Positions 1 to 7,203 of a DNA stretch of 10,274 bases are shown here, one piece after another. The stretch covers positions 1 to 10,274 of the forward strand of contig MU859541.1 of NCBI GenBank assembly GCA_033297205.1, read 5' to 3'. The first letter of the stretch is position 1. Each line of letters begins with the position of its first letter. This stretch comes from Pseudoneurospora amorphoporcata (Eukaryota; Ascomycota; Sordariomycetes; Sordariales; Sordariaceae). The position numbers and the translations under genes are program-made. The notes under the pieces were generated by a model, which made no database searches, had not been told where the DNA came from, and saw only the letters and a list, made by a program, of their open reading frames with translations.

Positions 1-1
1 G

Positions 2-93
2 TCGAGAGGGATCAACAAGGCCTTCGAGACCAAAGTAGTTTATTAGCTGAATTTGAACTACTGTTCCAAGCCCTGATCACAGCCCTTGTCACA
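2..93 (+). repeat. Left copy of 92-bp terminal inverted repeat
   Basis: Positions 2-93 are the exact reverse complement of 10183-10274; I compared them base by base and found no mismatch. The match stops at position 94 (g, against t at 10182). The repeat holds the stop codon and downstream sequence of the F-box-like gene. It may be the end of a large TIR element, the edge of a longer inverted duplication continuing outside the window, or a junction created by assembly. Nothing beyond position 1 is visible, so a target-site duplication cannot be tested. Confidence 0.95.
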
Positions 94-847
94 GCTCTTC
101 CTCTGTATTTCTTTTCTTCCATGCCCGAATCAAGGCGCCAATGAGTTGGCTCGAGCTGACCGTGATGGAGTCATCGTCGGAATCATCTTGGACGTCAGGT
201 ACATGGCTGGCCGGTATCAATCCCTCCAAGCCTTTGTACCAAGAATTTGAAAGGTGATCGAGTCGATGCGTAGAGCTCAACTTTAGACCGAAGTAGTAGC
301 AGGGCTCTGGGTTGACGCGAAGTCCACCGTGTGCGAAGCTGTTGACATATTTATTCCATCCCTTTGAAGTATCATGACCCTCCTCCCAGTCCAACTCCCA
401 ATCATCTTCTACGTCCTTCAACAAACTTAGATTTATCATGCGGCTCCGCAGACGCAAGGTTATTGTGTCCTTGGTGGAATCATAAGCTTCACCTTCTTCC
501 CACACCCAGCCCCGGTGGAACCGCCCCTCGGTGATACCTGTAGTAGGGTAAAACACCCCATGGCGTTCCAGGTCGAGGATGGGGAGTAGGAGCTGTCGGT
601 ATACAGCATCGATCCGCCGTCTTTGCTCATGATTCAGCTGGCGAAGAGCCTCCCAGGGATAATACGGGTTCGAGCGGATCTCCCGGAGATGGATACTAAC
701 GAGCTCATGGAAAACTTGTTGCACCAGCTCCACGGGTAAGGACTGCCAGATTGGCGAGAGGTCTGCGGTCGCAGGCGCCATCGCCGGGAGACTGGAAGCG
801 GCCGAGCGGACATGACCACGCGAGGGACATGACCACGCGAGGGACAT
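89..847 (-). CDS. F-box-like domain protein
   Basis: An uninterrupted reading frame of 252 codons runs from an ATG at 847. Residues 31-58 read IWQSLPVELVQQVFHEL and onward, which matches the F-box pattern (LP.EL...IF..L). A helical segment with LRQLNHEQRR and LLLPILDLE follows, as in fungal F-box-like proteins of unknown target. The middle is rich in Trp and acidic residues (DDWELDWEEG), and the tail has an acidic patch (DDSDDDS) before a basic stretch. F-box proteins bind Skp1 and recruit substrates to SCF ubiquitin ligases; that role is family knowledge and not shown here. The start is uncertain. Met1 overlaps a TATAAAT motif, so the second Met (residue 23, at 781) is the better start and gives 230 residues. 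The stop codon lies inside the left terminal repeat, only a few bases past its inner edge, so the C-terminus may be secondary. No intron is needed. Confidence 0.72.
   Translation of the reverse strand: MSLAWSCPSRGHVRSAASSLPAMAPATADLSPIWQSLPVELVQQVFHELVSIHLREIRSNPYYPWEALRQLNHEQRRRIDAVYRQLLLPILDLERHGVFYPTTGITEGRFHRGWVWEEGEAYDSTKDTITLRLRSRMINLSLLKDVEDDWELDWEEGHDTSKGWNKYVNSFAHGGLRVNPEPCYYFGLKLSSTHRLDHLSNSWYKGLEGLIPASHVPDVQDDSDDDSITVSSSQLIGALIRAWKKRNTEEEL
809..842. repeat. 17-bp perfect tandem duplication
   Basis: The unit gacatgaccacgcgagg occurs at 809-825 and again at 826-842, followed by the first five bases of a third unit. The unit is not a multiple of three, so the two ATGs it carries on the minus strand are in different frames. 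It lies between the TATA-like motif and the preferred start of the F-box-like gene, so it is probably leader sequence. Confidence 0.85.
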
Positions 848-852
848 TTATA
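846..852 (-). promoter_or_regulatory. TATA-like motif upstream of F-box-like gene
   Basis: On the minus strand positions 852-846 read TATAAAT. This lies about 65 nt upstream of the second Met codon (781), a usual fungal spacing for a short leader, and it overlaps the first ATG. It is the main reason to prefer the downstream start. Confidence 0.35.
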
Positions 853-953
853 GTAGTGGCTTAGAGCTTAGGCTCTTTTCGGATCCGCGGTAATACGGTT
901 GGAGAGTGCTAGGAGGGCGGCTGAGCCCACTCCGGTTTCGAAGAGCACGCCAA

Positions 954-1248
954 ATTCGGAAAACAAGCCGTCACACCTGCCACCTACAGAACAACCCTAG
1001 TCGTATTACCTGAGTACGTAGGAGAGCTAGGATAAAGGCAAGGGTGGAGGCTTAGGAGGTCGGCTGAGCCTACTCCGGTTTGATTTTCTGCAGGTGGTGG
1101 GTGTGACGGCTCGTTTTTCGAAACCGGTGTGGCCTTAGCTGACCTCTTAGGACTCCACCCTTGCCTTTATCCTAGCTCTCCTACGTACTCAGGTAATACG
1201 ACTAGGGTTGGTCTGTAGGTGGTGGGTGTGACGGCTTGTTTTCCGAAT
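954..1248. repeat. Foldback element: 128-bp inverted arms, 39-nt loop
   Basis: Arms 954-1081 and 1121-1248 are reverse complements with about 11 differences in 128 positions (roughly 91% identity) and no gap. The 39-nt loop contains a further copy of the outer terminus (1088-1120), so ggtgtgacggct with flanking sequence occurs three times: at the left end inverted, in the loop and at the right end. A shorter related copy lies just outside at 901-950 (ggcggctgagcccactccgg compared with 1058-1079). No coding frame is evident. It has the form of a MITE or foldback transposon. I could not identify a target-site duplication. Confidence 0.85.
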
Positions 1249-1370
1249 CCTGCGTTGCGTCTTCATAGAGTCGCTCCTTCACATCCTCGGTGATCTTCTC
1301 TCGCACTTCATCCCTAATGTCTTCCTAGAGTATGAGCCCACGGGTATGGACGGTTATAGCATTAACGAAG

Positions 1371-1987
1371 TAGAACAATCCTAAGCTAGAACGATCCTAA
1401 ACCAGAACGGTCCTAAGCCAGAATGATCCTGAGCTAGAACGATCCCAAGCTAGAACGATCCTAAGCTATAACGATCCTGAGCCAGAATGATCCTGAGCAA
1501 GAACGATCTAAGAAATTAGAGCAATCTTGAGCCAGAACGATTTTAAGCCACAACGATCCTAAGCTAGAATAATCCTAAGCTAGAAGCCAGAACGATCCTG
1601 AGCCAGAACGATCTTGAGCCAGAACGATCCTAAGCTAGAACGATCCTGAGCCAGAACGATCCTAAGCTAGAACGGTCCTGAGCCAGAACGATCCTGAGCC
1701 AGAACGATCCTGAGCCAGAACGATCCTAAGCTAGACCGATCTTAAGCCAGTACGATTCTATATTAAAACAATCTTGAGCCAGAACGATCCTAAGCCAGAA
1801 CGATCCTGAACCAGAACGATCCTACGCTAGAACGATCCGGAGCTAGAACGATCCGGAGCTAGAACGATCCGGAGCTAGAACGATCCAGAGCCAGAACGAA
1901 TCAAGAAATTAGAACAATCCTGAGCTAGAATAATCCTGAGCCAGTATGATTCTATATTAAAACAATCTTGAGCCAAAACGATCCTAA
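1371..1987. repeat. 16-bp minisatellite, about 38 units
   Basis: Tandem variants of cctgagccagaacgat and cctaagctagaacgat fill about 617 bp. Units vary mainly at a few positions (aag/gag, ct/cc, cgat/caat). Most carry one GATC. There is higher-order structure: a block of divergent units (tctatattaaaacaat followed by cttgagcc) occurs near 1757 and near 1942, and a unit with two extra bases (containing aagaaatta) near 1510 and 1903. Three identical ccggagct units are adjacent near 1837-1884. This implies block duplication as well as slippage. No open frame spans it. Confidence 0.92.
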
Positions 1988-2300
1988 ATATTACAGTCTT
2001 ATGATTAGGCAACAAGCATTCGAATCCGGTTTGTTACAGTAGATGCAAGAGTAGCGTCCGAGGAGATTGGCTAGATTTCGAAAAATTGATTGCTTCCGAA
2101 TAACCACAACATTGTTATGTTCTACATGAACGACCAGTCGCTTTTTGGATTTGGAGTCCTAAACAGACTCCTCCCGTGGGGATAAGACGAGTCAAATTTC
2201 CGTCGCCTGTCATAACGGTGTCAAAAACGGTCTGATCTCGCTTAGTCATCGCTATCCCTGCAACGTTTCTGCAACGTTTTCGCTCTTCCTGACAAGAATC
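1988..2300. other. Intergenic stretch without recognisable gene
   Basis: I see no coding frame with convincing codon use here. The only structure noted is an 11-bp perfect tandem copy (ctgcaacgttt at 2258-2268 and 2269-2279). Confidence 0.5.
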
Positions 2301-2370
2301 CGATTGGTAGCTTATCTATGGGAGAGCGGACGGGATCCCGAGTTTTCTACCATCTGTGGTCGTATGTGTT
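2301..2370. repeat. 70-bp dispersed repeat, copy 1
   Basis: It matches 5558-5627 in direct orientation with one difference in 70 bases (g at 2356, a at 5613). Flanks on both sides are unrelated. Two frames are open across the unit. The near-identity suggests a recent duplication or gene-conversion tract; the source is unknown. Confidence 0.9.
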
Positions 2371-2484
2371 AGTACCTTCTTTTCCTCGTGCCTATATCCT
2401 CCATCGGGGTTGGTCATCCTAGTGCAAAATCGGGTGCATTACCCTAAGGTACGAAAGGCACACCACTGTCAAGGTGGATGCGTA

Positions 2485-2728
2485 CCTACACATCAATGCT
2501 GGAAAGTTCGTCGGTGCGGGACTTCATAGGGTACTCTTCGCAATTCAACCAACCTACCACCAATTTTCATGCAAAAAGCTGTTATCAACCCGATGCATTT
2601 TGCGCGTTTCATACATGCTCTCTCATTTTCCCCTTTGAATGTGGTTATCCCGTTGTTTTGTTGTGAAGTTTTGCACCCCCCCTGTCACGAGAACCGCGCT
2701 AACAAACTTTCCAGCATTGATGTGTAGG
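2485..2728. repeat. Inverted 35-bp coding remnants
   Basis: Positions 2485-2519 and 2694-2728 are inverted copies matching at 31 of 35 bases; all four differences are transitions. Read in one frame, each copy encodes LHINAGKFV followed by a small, hydrophobic run. On the minus strand the frame extends on both sides (2623-2811) as VVATTLVGIGRAMCAALHIN. This looks like a decayed duplicated gene fragment. I do not recognise the protein. Confidence 0.5.
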
Positions 2729-2811
2729 GCAGCGCACATGGCACGACCAATCCCAACTAAAGTCGTAGCCACCACTTGCCTTTCGCCCCTTTCCTCTTTT
2801 CTATAGTCCAT

Positions 2812-3266
2812 TGCCCGTCTAGGTGTCTCCTCCCCATTTCAGACCCATATGATGTCCTTTCCCTCGCCCACCCTAGCCACGCTCTTGACAATTTTGACGT
2901 CGGCTAGGTCCGCGTTCGCACTACCGAGGTTGGAAGTCTAACCAGCCACTATACCGTTAAGGCCCGTACATCTTTTGAGGATTTCCCAAATAGTATTTGC
3001 GACCTGGTGACTATATGTATATGCGACAGTTGTTTGTTAGTTTGAGTATATACGTGATAGTGAAGGCTAGGTATAGTAGGTAGCTAGGGGGCGTGGAAGG
3101 ATGAAAGTTCAGGTAGTGGGTACAACATGTAAAATTTGTTGTACCAAATACCTAGTACGTACTAATTACTATATCTCTTACTTAAGGGCATGGCTGCGTC
3201 CCCATATGGCATCAACATAGCGGATCCCATTGTGTAATACGTGTTGTACGAAATTGTGGAACTAGT
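2812..3266. other. Region downstream of pseudogene, no intact gene
   Basis: No convincing intact frame is present. On the minus strand the pseudogene frame continues past its TAG at 3269-3267 for about 34 more codons without a stop, so part of this stretch may be former coding sequence. A short hairpin lies at 3119-3145. Confidence 0.4.
3119..3145. repeat. 9-bp stem, 9-nt loop hairpin
   Basis: ggtacaaca (3119-3127) pairs perfectly with tgttgtacc (3137-3145). It lies downstream of the pseudogene on its coding strand. No function is assigned; a stem this short can occur by chance. Confidence 0.5.
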
Positions 3267-3709
3267 CTATAATTGTGCTGTCACTGTGTTAAGGCATCCA
3301 GGTCTCAAAACGATGTTTATTGATGACAGTTTTTTTCTACATGCTTTAACATCATCCGCCTACATAAATCGTTGGAAAAAAGGCGGGGGTTAGTACATGT
3401 AGGAAGATAAGGTATTTGGTCCTATTGGGGATAGTGTACGGTGCTCACCTTAACCTTGAACTTGCTGTCGTCCGAGCATTGAATCCACGAGTCATTATCT
3501 CGACGAGTAAGGTGAGCAGCGGTAGTGCTTGCTGGTGAGATAGCTCCCTCTGGGTCCGAACTACGGTACAAACGCTATGTCAATTCCGCTGAGATGGGGG
3601 CAACGTCGGATCTAGCAATGGTGGGAGCGGCGAAGACTTGAAAGGCGAGGAGACCAAAGTTGAGAGCCAAGAGGAGAAGTGATAAGGCGAGATCGGGAAG
3701 TTTAATTAT
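3267..3709 (-). pseudogene. Broken gene for a small secreted protein
   Basis: On the minus strand a frame beginning near 3709 encodes a strong signal peptide (IKLPDLALSLLLLALNFG, then LLAFQVFAAP with a VFA|AP cleavage site). It continues with ordinary coding composition to AAG|GTGAGC at 3449/3448. An 89-nt intron (3448-3360) with a TACTAAC branch site and a TGTAG acceptor follows. Exon 2 from 3359 stays in phase (ADDVKACRKKLSSINIVLR) to a TAG at 3269-3267. Two lesions are visible. The position where the start is expected reads ATA (3709-3707), and no in-frame ATG lies between it and the upstream in-frame TAG. An in-frame TAG sits at 3577-3575, just after the signal peptide region. Each can be explained by a CpA-to-TpA change (ATG to ATA on one strand, CAG to TAG on the other), as RIP makes. 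Three cysteines remain (IQC, KAC, GC). It may have been an effector-like secreted protein; the family is not recognised. Confidence 0.62.
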
Positions 3710-3939
3710 TGTAATAGGATAGGTATATTGATAGAAGCAGTTGGATATAGTGTGGAACTGGATACCTATTGAATGGAGCTATGCGGTTCGTGTACTCAAA
3801 ATGAAACTGATATGGCTTTGTTGGTTTTATCAGGAACTGTTGTTAATATATAAGCTTCTGGGTTAGGTATGGTTTGATTGAACTCCACTTCCATGTCGAC
3901 GTGCCTTTATAGTTTTCCCACTTATTGTTTTCCTGTCTC
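3710..3939. other. Upstream region of the pseudogene, no gene seen
   Basis: This AT-richer stretch precedes the pseudogene on the minus strand and probably held its promoter. It has no ATG in the pseudogene frame before a stop. Confidence 0.4.
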
Positions 3940-4185
3940 TTACAGTACTCGGTAAACGATCTGGAGAGAAGCCAACATCTTCTTGGATGCAGCCCTAAGA
4001 TCCTCGAGGAAATCGCATGCCTTGGTTGTTAGTTCTGTTGGTGCTAACTCTCCTCGGCAAAGACCACCGTAGAAACTCGCGAAACTGGCAAACCGCTTTC
4101 CCTGTTTCTGTGCAGGGTATATGGCATATCTGTACAGGGAGCTGGCAGGATCAGGTCGGTCACTGTGCCTTCGAATGTGTGTAAG
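3940..4185 (-). pseudogene. Coding-like remnant, 81 codons, no start
   Basis: On the minus strand 4185-3940 is open between a TAA (4188-4186) and the terminal TAA, with coding-like codon choice and segments such as FASFYGGLCRGELAPTELTT and ACDFLEDLRAASKKMLASLQ. There is no ATG near the beginning. A second frame over 4220-4050 is also open and plausible (DVNLHTFEGTVTDLILPAPC), so a frameshift or an unrecognised intron is possible. One arm of the inverted repeat 4066-4341 lies within it, so that arm is former coding sequence, not only transposon end. I do not recognise the protein. Confidence 0.3.
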
Positions 4186-4341
4186 TTAACGTCGAGGGCA
4201 ATGTCCTTCAGTTTTCACTAACTGGGCAGATACATTTGCTGGTGTATGTTGGCTGACTGGGCTTCTTCCTGGCAGATTTCTGCCATATGCCCTGCACAGA
4301 AATAGGGAAAGCGGTTTGCTAGTTTCGTGAGTTTCTACGGT
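4066..4341. repeat. 61-bp inverted repeat pair, 154-bp spacer
   Basis: Arms 4066-4126 and 4281-4341 match inverted at 57 of 61 positions. All four differences are transitions; three are in CpA/TpG context and one in CpG. The left arm overlaps the open frame at 3940-4185, while the right arm carries two stop-generating C-to-T changes in the equivalent frames. It could be a MITE, but an inverted duplication of a gene fragment followed by RIP-like decay fits the arm content better. Target-site duplications are not clear. Confidence 0.75.
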
Positions 4342-4680
4342 ACTGGAGAGGTGTCCGTTTTGTTAGATTTATGATTCCCCTCTTCGATCTTGGTAGTGTT
4401 GGTGTTTTCGACCGGTTGAGGCATTGTTTGCCGCGGTTCAAGCATGCCTTGCCTCTATAGATTTGAAAATCGAGTGTAGCACGGCAGAAAGGACGGGAGG
4501 CCGCGTGCCGCCCCAGTAAGCGCCTTGGAAAGATTCAGAGCCAATAGAATTGTGTTGGAACTTAAACTTATAAAGGATCGCGCCGACTCGTACATGCAAT
4601 CGTACCTGCCCGGTGAGTCCTGACCTTGCGTCCTGGTCACGAGTACACCGACGGGAGCTGCTAATCATCCTATTCTTCAT
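4342..4680 (-). other. Possible coding remnants, unresolved
   Basis: On the minus strand an ATG at 4680 opens 80 codons to 4438 (MKNRMISSSRRCTRDQDARS at its start). Past a TAG, another frame runs through an ATG near 4424 (MPQPVENTNTTKIEEGNHKS) to a stop at the inner edge of the 4341 repeat arm. A GTACGA donor at about 4613 and an acceptor before 4530 would join the first pieces. None of this is strong. I list it because nothing else explains the stretch. Confidence 0.18.
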
Positions 4681-5078
4681 TCTCCTCTACGATGGTTTCT
4701 GTACCTACTGTAATGTACGACACCATTAAAGAAATAGGCTAATAGAAATAATGAGAGTGGTGAATCTGGCTATGTTTATCATGGAATATCCAAGTTGTAG
4801 GGTAAGAAATTTGTTGTGAGGGTGGTCACGTGGCCTCTGTGCCAGTGCCATTCGTGCACGGCCCTGGCGGCCTCTCCCTCTCGTGCCCTACTTTTCAGCC
4901 CTCCAGACTAGCCGCCTCTCTCTTTCTCTCTTCATAGCAACACACACAGTCATTCTAGCCTGTTCACAAAATTGCAGTATATTATCCTGAAGCCCAGTCA
5001 ATTTATCCCTCCTTTTGGCTTTTCCCTTTGACTCCCCCGATCCTTCCCTCCCCCCCCCCCCCTCTTATCCAATCTTGT
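4681..5078. other. Intergenic, pyrimidine-rich tracts
   Basis: No credible gene. Contains a CT-rich run near 4908-4935 and a run of 13 C residues at 5050-5062, both prone to length variation and sequencing error. Confidence 0.5.
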
Positions 5079-5479
5079 GTTGCGTTCGGAAGCCCAGTAT
5101 ACCAGGACCGTAGAGGTTGCATATACTGTTGATGGCCTGTAGCAAAATCGCTGTACAGTAATGCAACAGAAATGCACCTCAACCTACCCCTATAACGGTC
5201 TCGTGTTCGTTGGTACTGTTGCGCTGGAAATCCTCTCATAAACATGGGGGTTTCGCGCAGTATGAAAGCGAGAAACGCAGTAAGAACTCCAACGATTTCT
5301 GGGCTTCTGATTGGTTAGATGCAGCCTATTGGGGGAGTTGGGGGAAGTGCAGCGACTTGCAGATTTTTACTGGAAAACAGCCGAACGCAAAAAGCAACGG
5401 CAGTATGCCGTTGCTTACTGTTCTTACTGCCATATAAACTTTCTTACTGTTACTGGCATACTGGGATTCCGAACACAGC
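5079..5479. repeat. 401-bp foldback / MITE-like element
   Basis: Arms 5079-5105 and 5453-5479 are inverted copies. The inner 22 bases match at 20 positions (gttcggaagcccagtatacc at 5084-5103 against the complement of 5455-5474). Inside are nested palindromes: an 11-bp stem with a 3-nt loop (5392-5416) and gcagtaagaac (5277-5287) paired with gttcttactgc (5420-5430). Short ttactg motifs recur. Open frames inside are short and do not look coding. No clear target-site duplication was found. Confidence 0.6.
5392..5416. repeat. Perfect 11-bp stem hairpin
   Basis: aagcaacggca pairs with tgccgttgctt around a gta loop, inside the 5079-5479 foldback element. It is probably part of that element's internal structure. 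Confidence 0.8.
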
Positions 5480-5557
5480 ATTAGTTAAAAAGAAAGCACA
5501 AAAAAACATACAACACCTGGGATTCGCTGGTCGTCACCGACCCAACTACTAGTCAGG

Positions 5558-5627
5558 CGATTGGTAGCTTATCTATGGGAGAGCGGACGGGATCCCGAGT
5601 TTTCTACCATCTATGGTCGTATGTGTT
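5558..5627. repeat. 70-bp dispersed repeat, copy 2
   Basis: Direct repeat of 2301-2370, with one mismatch. This copy continues into a longer open frame (to 5912), whereas copy 1 is followed by unrelated sequence, so this locus may be nearer the ancestral one. That direction is inference. Confidence 0.9.
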
Positions 5628-5912
5628 CGATCAGCCATGGAAACAGACCTAAGAATGAACCTCGGGGATCAAGAGTCACCTTTTTATGCATCGATGCATT
5701 TCTACTACACTTTCGGCACGAAACAACCAAACAAACATCTTTCAGTGTACCTTCTCATAACCCAATCCTTAGGGAGACAGTTTCTTCCAAATGAAAATAT
5801 CCCCGTTGATGGACTTTGTCCGATGTATTCCTCCTTCATCGTTTATGATCCATCCCTACGAAAACTTTTGCGGGCGACCTTGTCTGCCTTCGGAAATGCA
5901 ACCATTGGTTGA
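5613..5912 (+). other. Open frame of 99 codons, doubtful gene
   Basis: The frame starts at an ATG inside the 70-bp repeat and reads, for example, FYASMHFYYTFGTKQPNKHL and SFIVYDPSLRKLLRATLSAF. The frame is also open upstream of that ATG. Two other frames are open over parts of the same stretch. It lies just downstream of the secreted-protein gene on the other strand. It could be a gene fragment; I recognise no domain. Confidence 0.2.
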
Positions 5913-5964
5913 CAGCCAGCTGAGATATGCTTCAGAACTTGAGAACCATATACCGTCTCACGTA

Positions 5965-6397
5965 CTACCAGCAGAAAGCACCAGGCGCGCCACGGTCCTT
6001 GCAAAACTGGTTGAAGCCACCGCTATCGATGCAACAGGCGAAGGACGAACACTATAAAGGCGGATGATTAGCCGGGACAGAGTTGGCTAGGTATGCTGGA
6101 CTTGGAAGCGGCGAAGGGGTCCCGTCTTACCTGATGATGCTGATCACCATGGTATACCTTGGTGAGAAGACACTCACCACTCTCGCCGGGGAGCTGAGTG
6201 TCGCATGCCTCTTCCGTGAGATCATTCCACTGGGGCCCAGTGCCGGACGGGTCCTGGCACTTGCAGTTGCAGCCTGCGAGGGCGCTGTGATGATAAACGA
6301 GAGTGTCGTGAGTACAGTTATAGGTATTAGCAATGATGATACGATTAACATACCCAGTGACACTACCAAGAATGGTAAGGAAGACGGAGACTTTCAT
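5965..6397 (-). CDS. Cysteine-rich small secreted protein (effector-like)
   Basis: This is a two-exon minus-strand gene. Exon 1 is 6397-6131, the intron 6130-6052 (79 nt, GTAAGA donor, GGCTAAT branch-like site, TTATAG acceptor) and exon 2 6051-5965. The join is phase 0 and yields 117 residues. The ATG at 6397 starts a signal peptide (MKVSVFLTILGSVTG). The mature part has 11 cysteines: C28, a CNCKC cluster at 43-47, C65, C76, then C90, C95, C96, C106 and C116. Five of them lie in exon 2, which ends CKDRGAPGAFCW. Without splicing the frame runs into unrelated sequence and stops; the cysteine-dense exon 2 joining exactly in phase is strong support. An alternative donor nine codons earlier (AAG|GTATAC) would also keep phase. 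Small, secreted, cysteine-rich proteins of this layout are common in fungi, where many act outside the cell on hosts or competitors. The specific role is unknown. The spacing resembles fungal families with CxC near the N-terminus and CC near the C-terminus. Confidence 0.75.
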
Positions 6398-6900
6398 GAT
6401 GATAGAGTTGGGAGGGAAATCCAAGATGCCAGTGTGGATAAGTAAAGAATGTTCAAGATTGAGAACTATCGAGAAAAATCTTCCACTTCCATGTTAGAGG
6501 ATGTCAATGCCCTTATATACTTGATACCAGTGCTGTTTTTCCGTGTTTCGATCAAGCGGAGTTTGTTACGGCCATGGTAGATATTGTGGGCGTAGCATAG
6601 ACACCGTAACTTCTTCGATCGTGACACCAGAATCCGAGTTAGTGTTATATGTATACTGTCCAACTGCTTACTGAGTCAACGTGTGTTGCCTGCCGGGCAT
6701 TCAGGTACAACATATCAAGCGATTGAGCAGCATTAGAGAGTGAGCAACACCAAGGTCCGAGTTGGGGTTACGTGTGTACTGCCAGGACTTTGGTACGTTT
6801 GAGAATGAAGAAATAGGAGGACTTCGAGACTTTGAGTTTGATGAATTCTGGTATTTCGGACCCGACATAGGTCAGATTCAATACTACTATAGTAGAGAGC
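6398..6900. other. Secreted-protein upstream region with degenerate repeats
   Basis: The part next to 6397 should hold the promoter and leader of the secreted-protein gene. Further out, 6622-6660 and 6746-6784 form an imperfect direct repeat (core tccgagttagtgttatatg against tccgagttggggttacgtg). Most differences are transitions, the first copy being the TA-richer. No intact gene seen. Confidence 0.45.
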
Positions 6901-7089
6901 TTACCCCCTAGAAGGAAGATGGGTTGATTGGGAAACAATGCTTGTGCTTGGTTGCCCAACAACCACAGTGCATGTTTTGTAAACACCCGTACAGCCGGTA
7001 GACGCCTTGAAAGTATTGTCCACCATAATTGTGTGGCCGGATTCGCCCCACTGGTCCTTGATCCGAAAGAGAACAGCGGGAGAGTGTTG
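6901..7089 (-). other. Coding-like minus-strand frame, possibly broken gene
   Basis: Between a TGA at 7092-7090 and a TAA at 6903-6901 the minus strand is open with coding-like codon choice (for example DQWGESGHTIMVDNTFKAS, then TGCTGVYKTCTVVV). A GTAAGC donor just before the stop, with a CTGAC branch site and an acceptor about 57 nt on, would extend it in phase. Upstream, an exon ending at about 7213 (GTAAGT donor, CTAAC branch, TTTTAG acceptor) would join in the same frame but through the TGA. Either a broken gene or chance. Other frames on both strands are open here too. Confidence 0.22.
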
Positions 7090-7203
7090 TCAACCCGGGG
7101 TTGGACCCCAAAGTCGTACAAAGAGCCAGCTGGGGCGGTGTAATTTGTCGTCTATCTAAAAGCCTTTGATTATGTTAGTTATCTACCTCTATAATCATGA
7201 GAA

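Noticed and set aside
2371..2390. Possible continuation of the 70-bp repeat (accttct) matching 5746 onward
   Set aside because: The shared stretch is only about eight bases after a gap of more than 100 bp, not enough to claim a deletion.
3442..3518. 11-bp inverted repeat tgctcacctta / taaggtgagca
   Set aside because: Both arms lie in the secreted-protein pseudogene, one at its splice donor and one in exon 1; chance is likely.
5003..5552. Several open frames of 75-80 codons on both strands
   Set aside because: They lie in the poly-C tract or inside the foldback element 5079-5479, overlap one another, and show no domain or splice support.
5686..5699. 14-bp perfect palindrome atgcatcgatgcat
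   Set aside because: One palindrome of this length is expected roughly by chance in 10 kb, and nothing around it suggests a site.
5791..6445. Plus-strand open frames of 88 and 120 codons
   Set aside because: They are antisense to the two exons of the cysteine-rich secreted protein, which has a signal peptide, splice sites and an in-phase cysteine-rich second exon.
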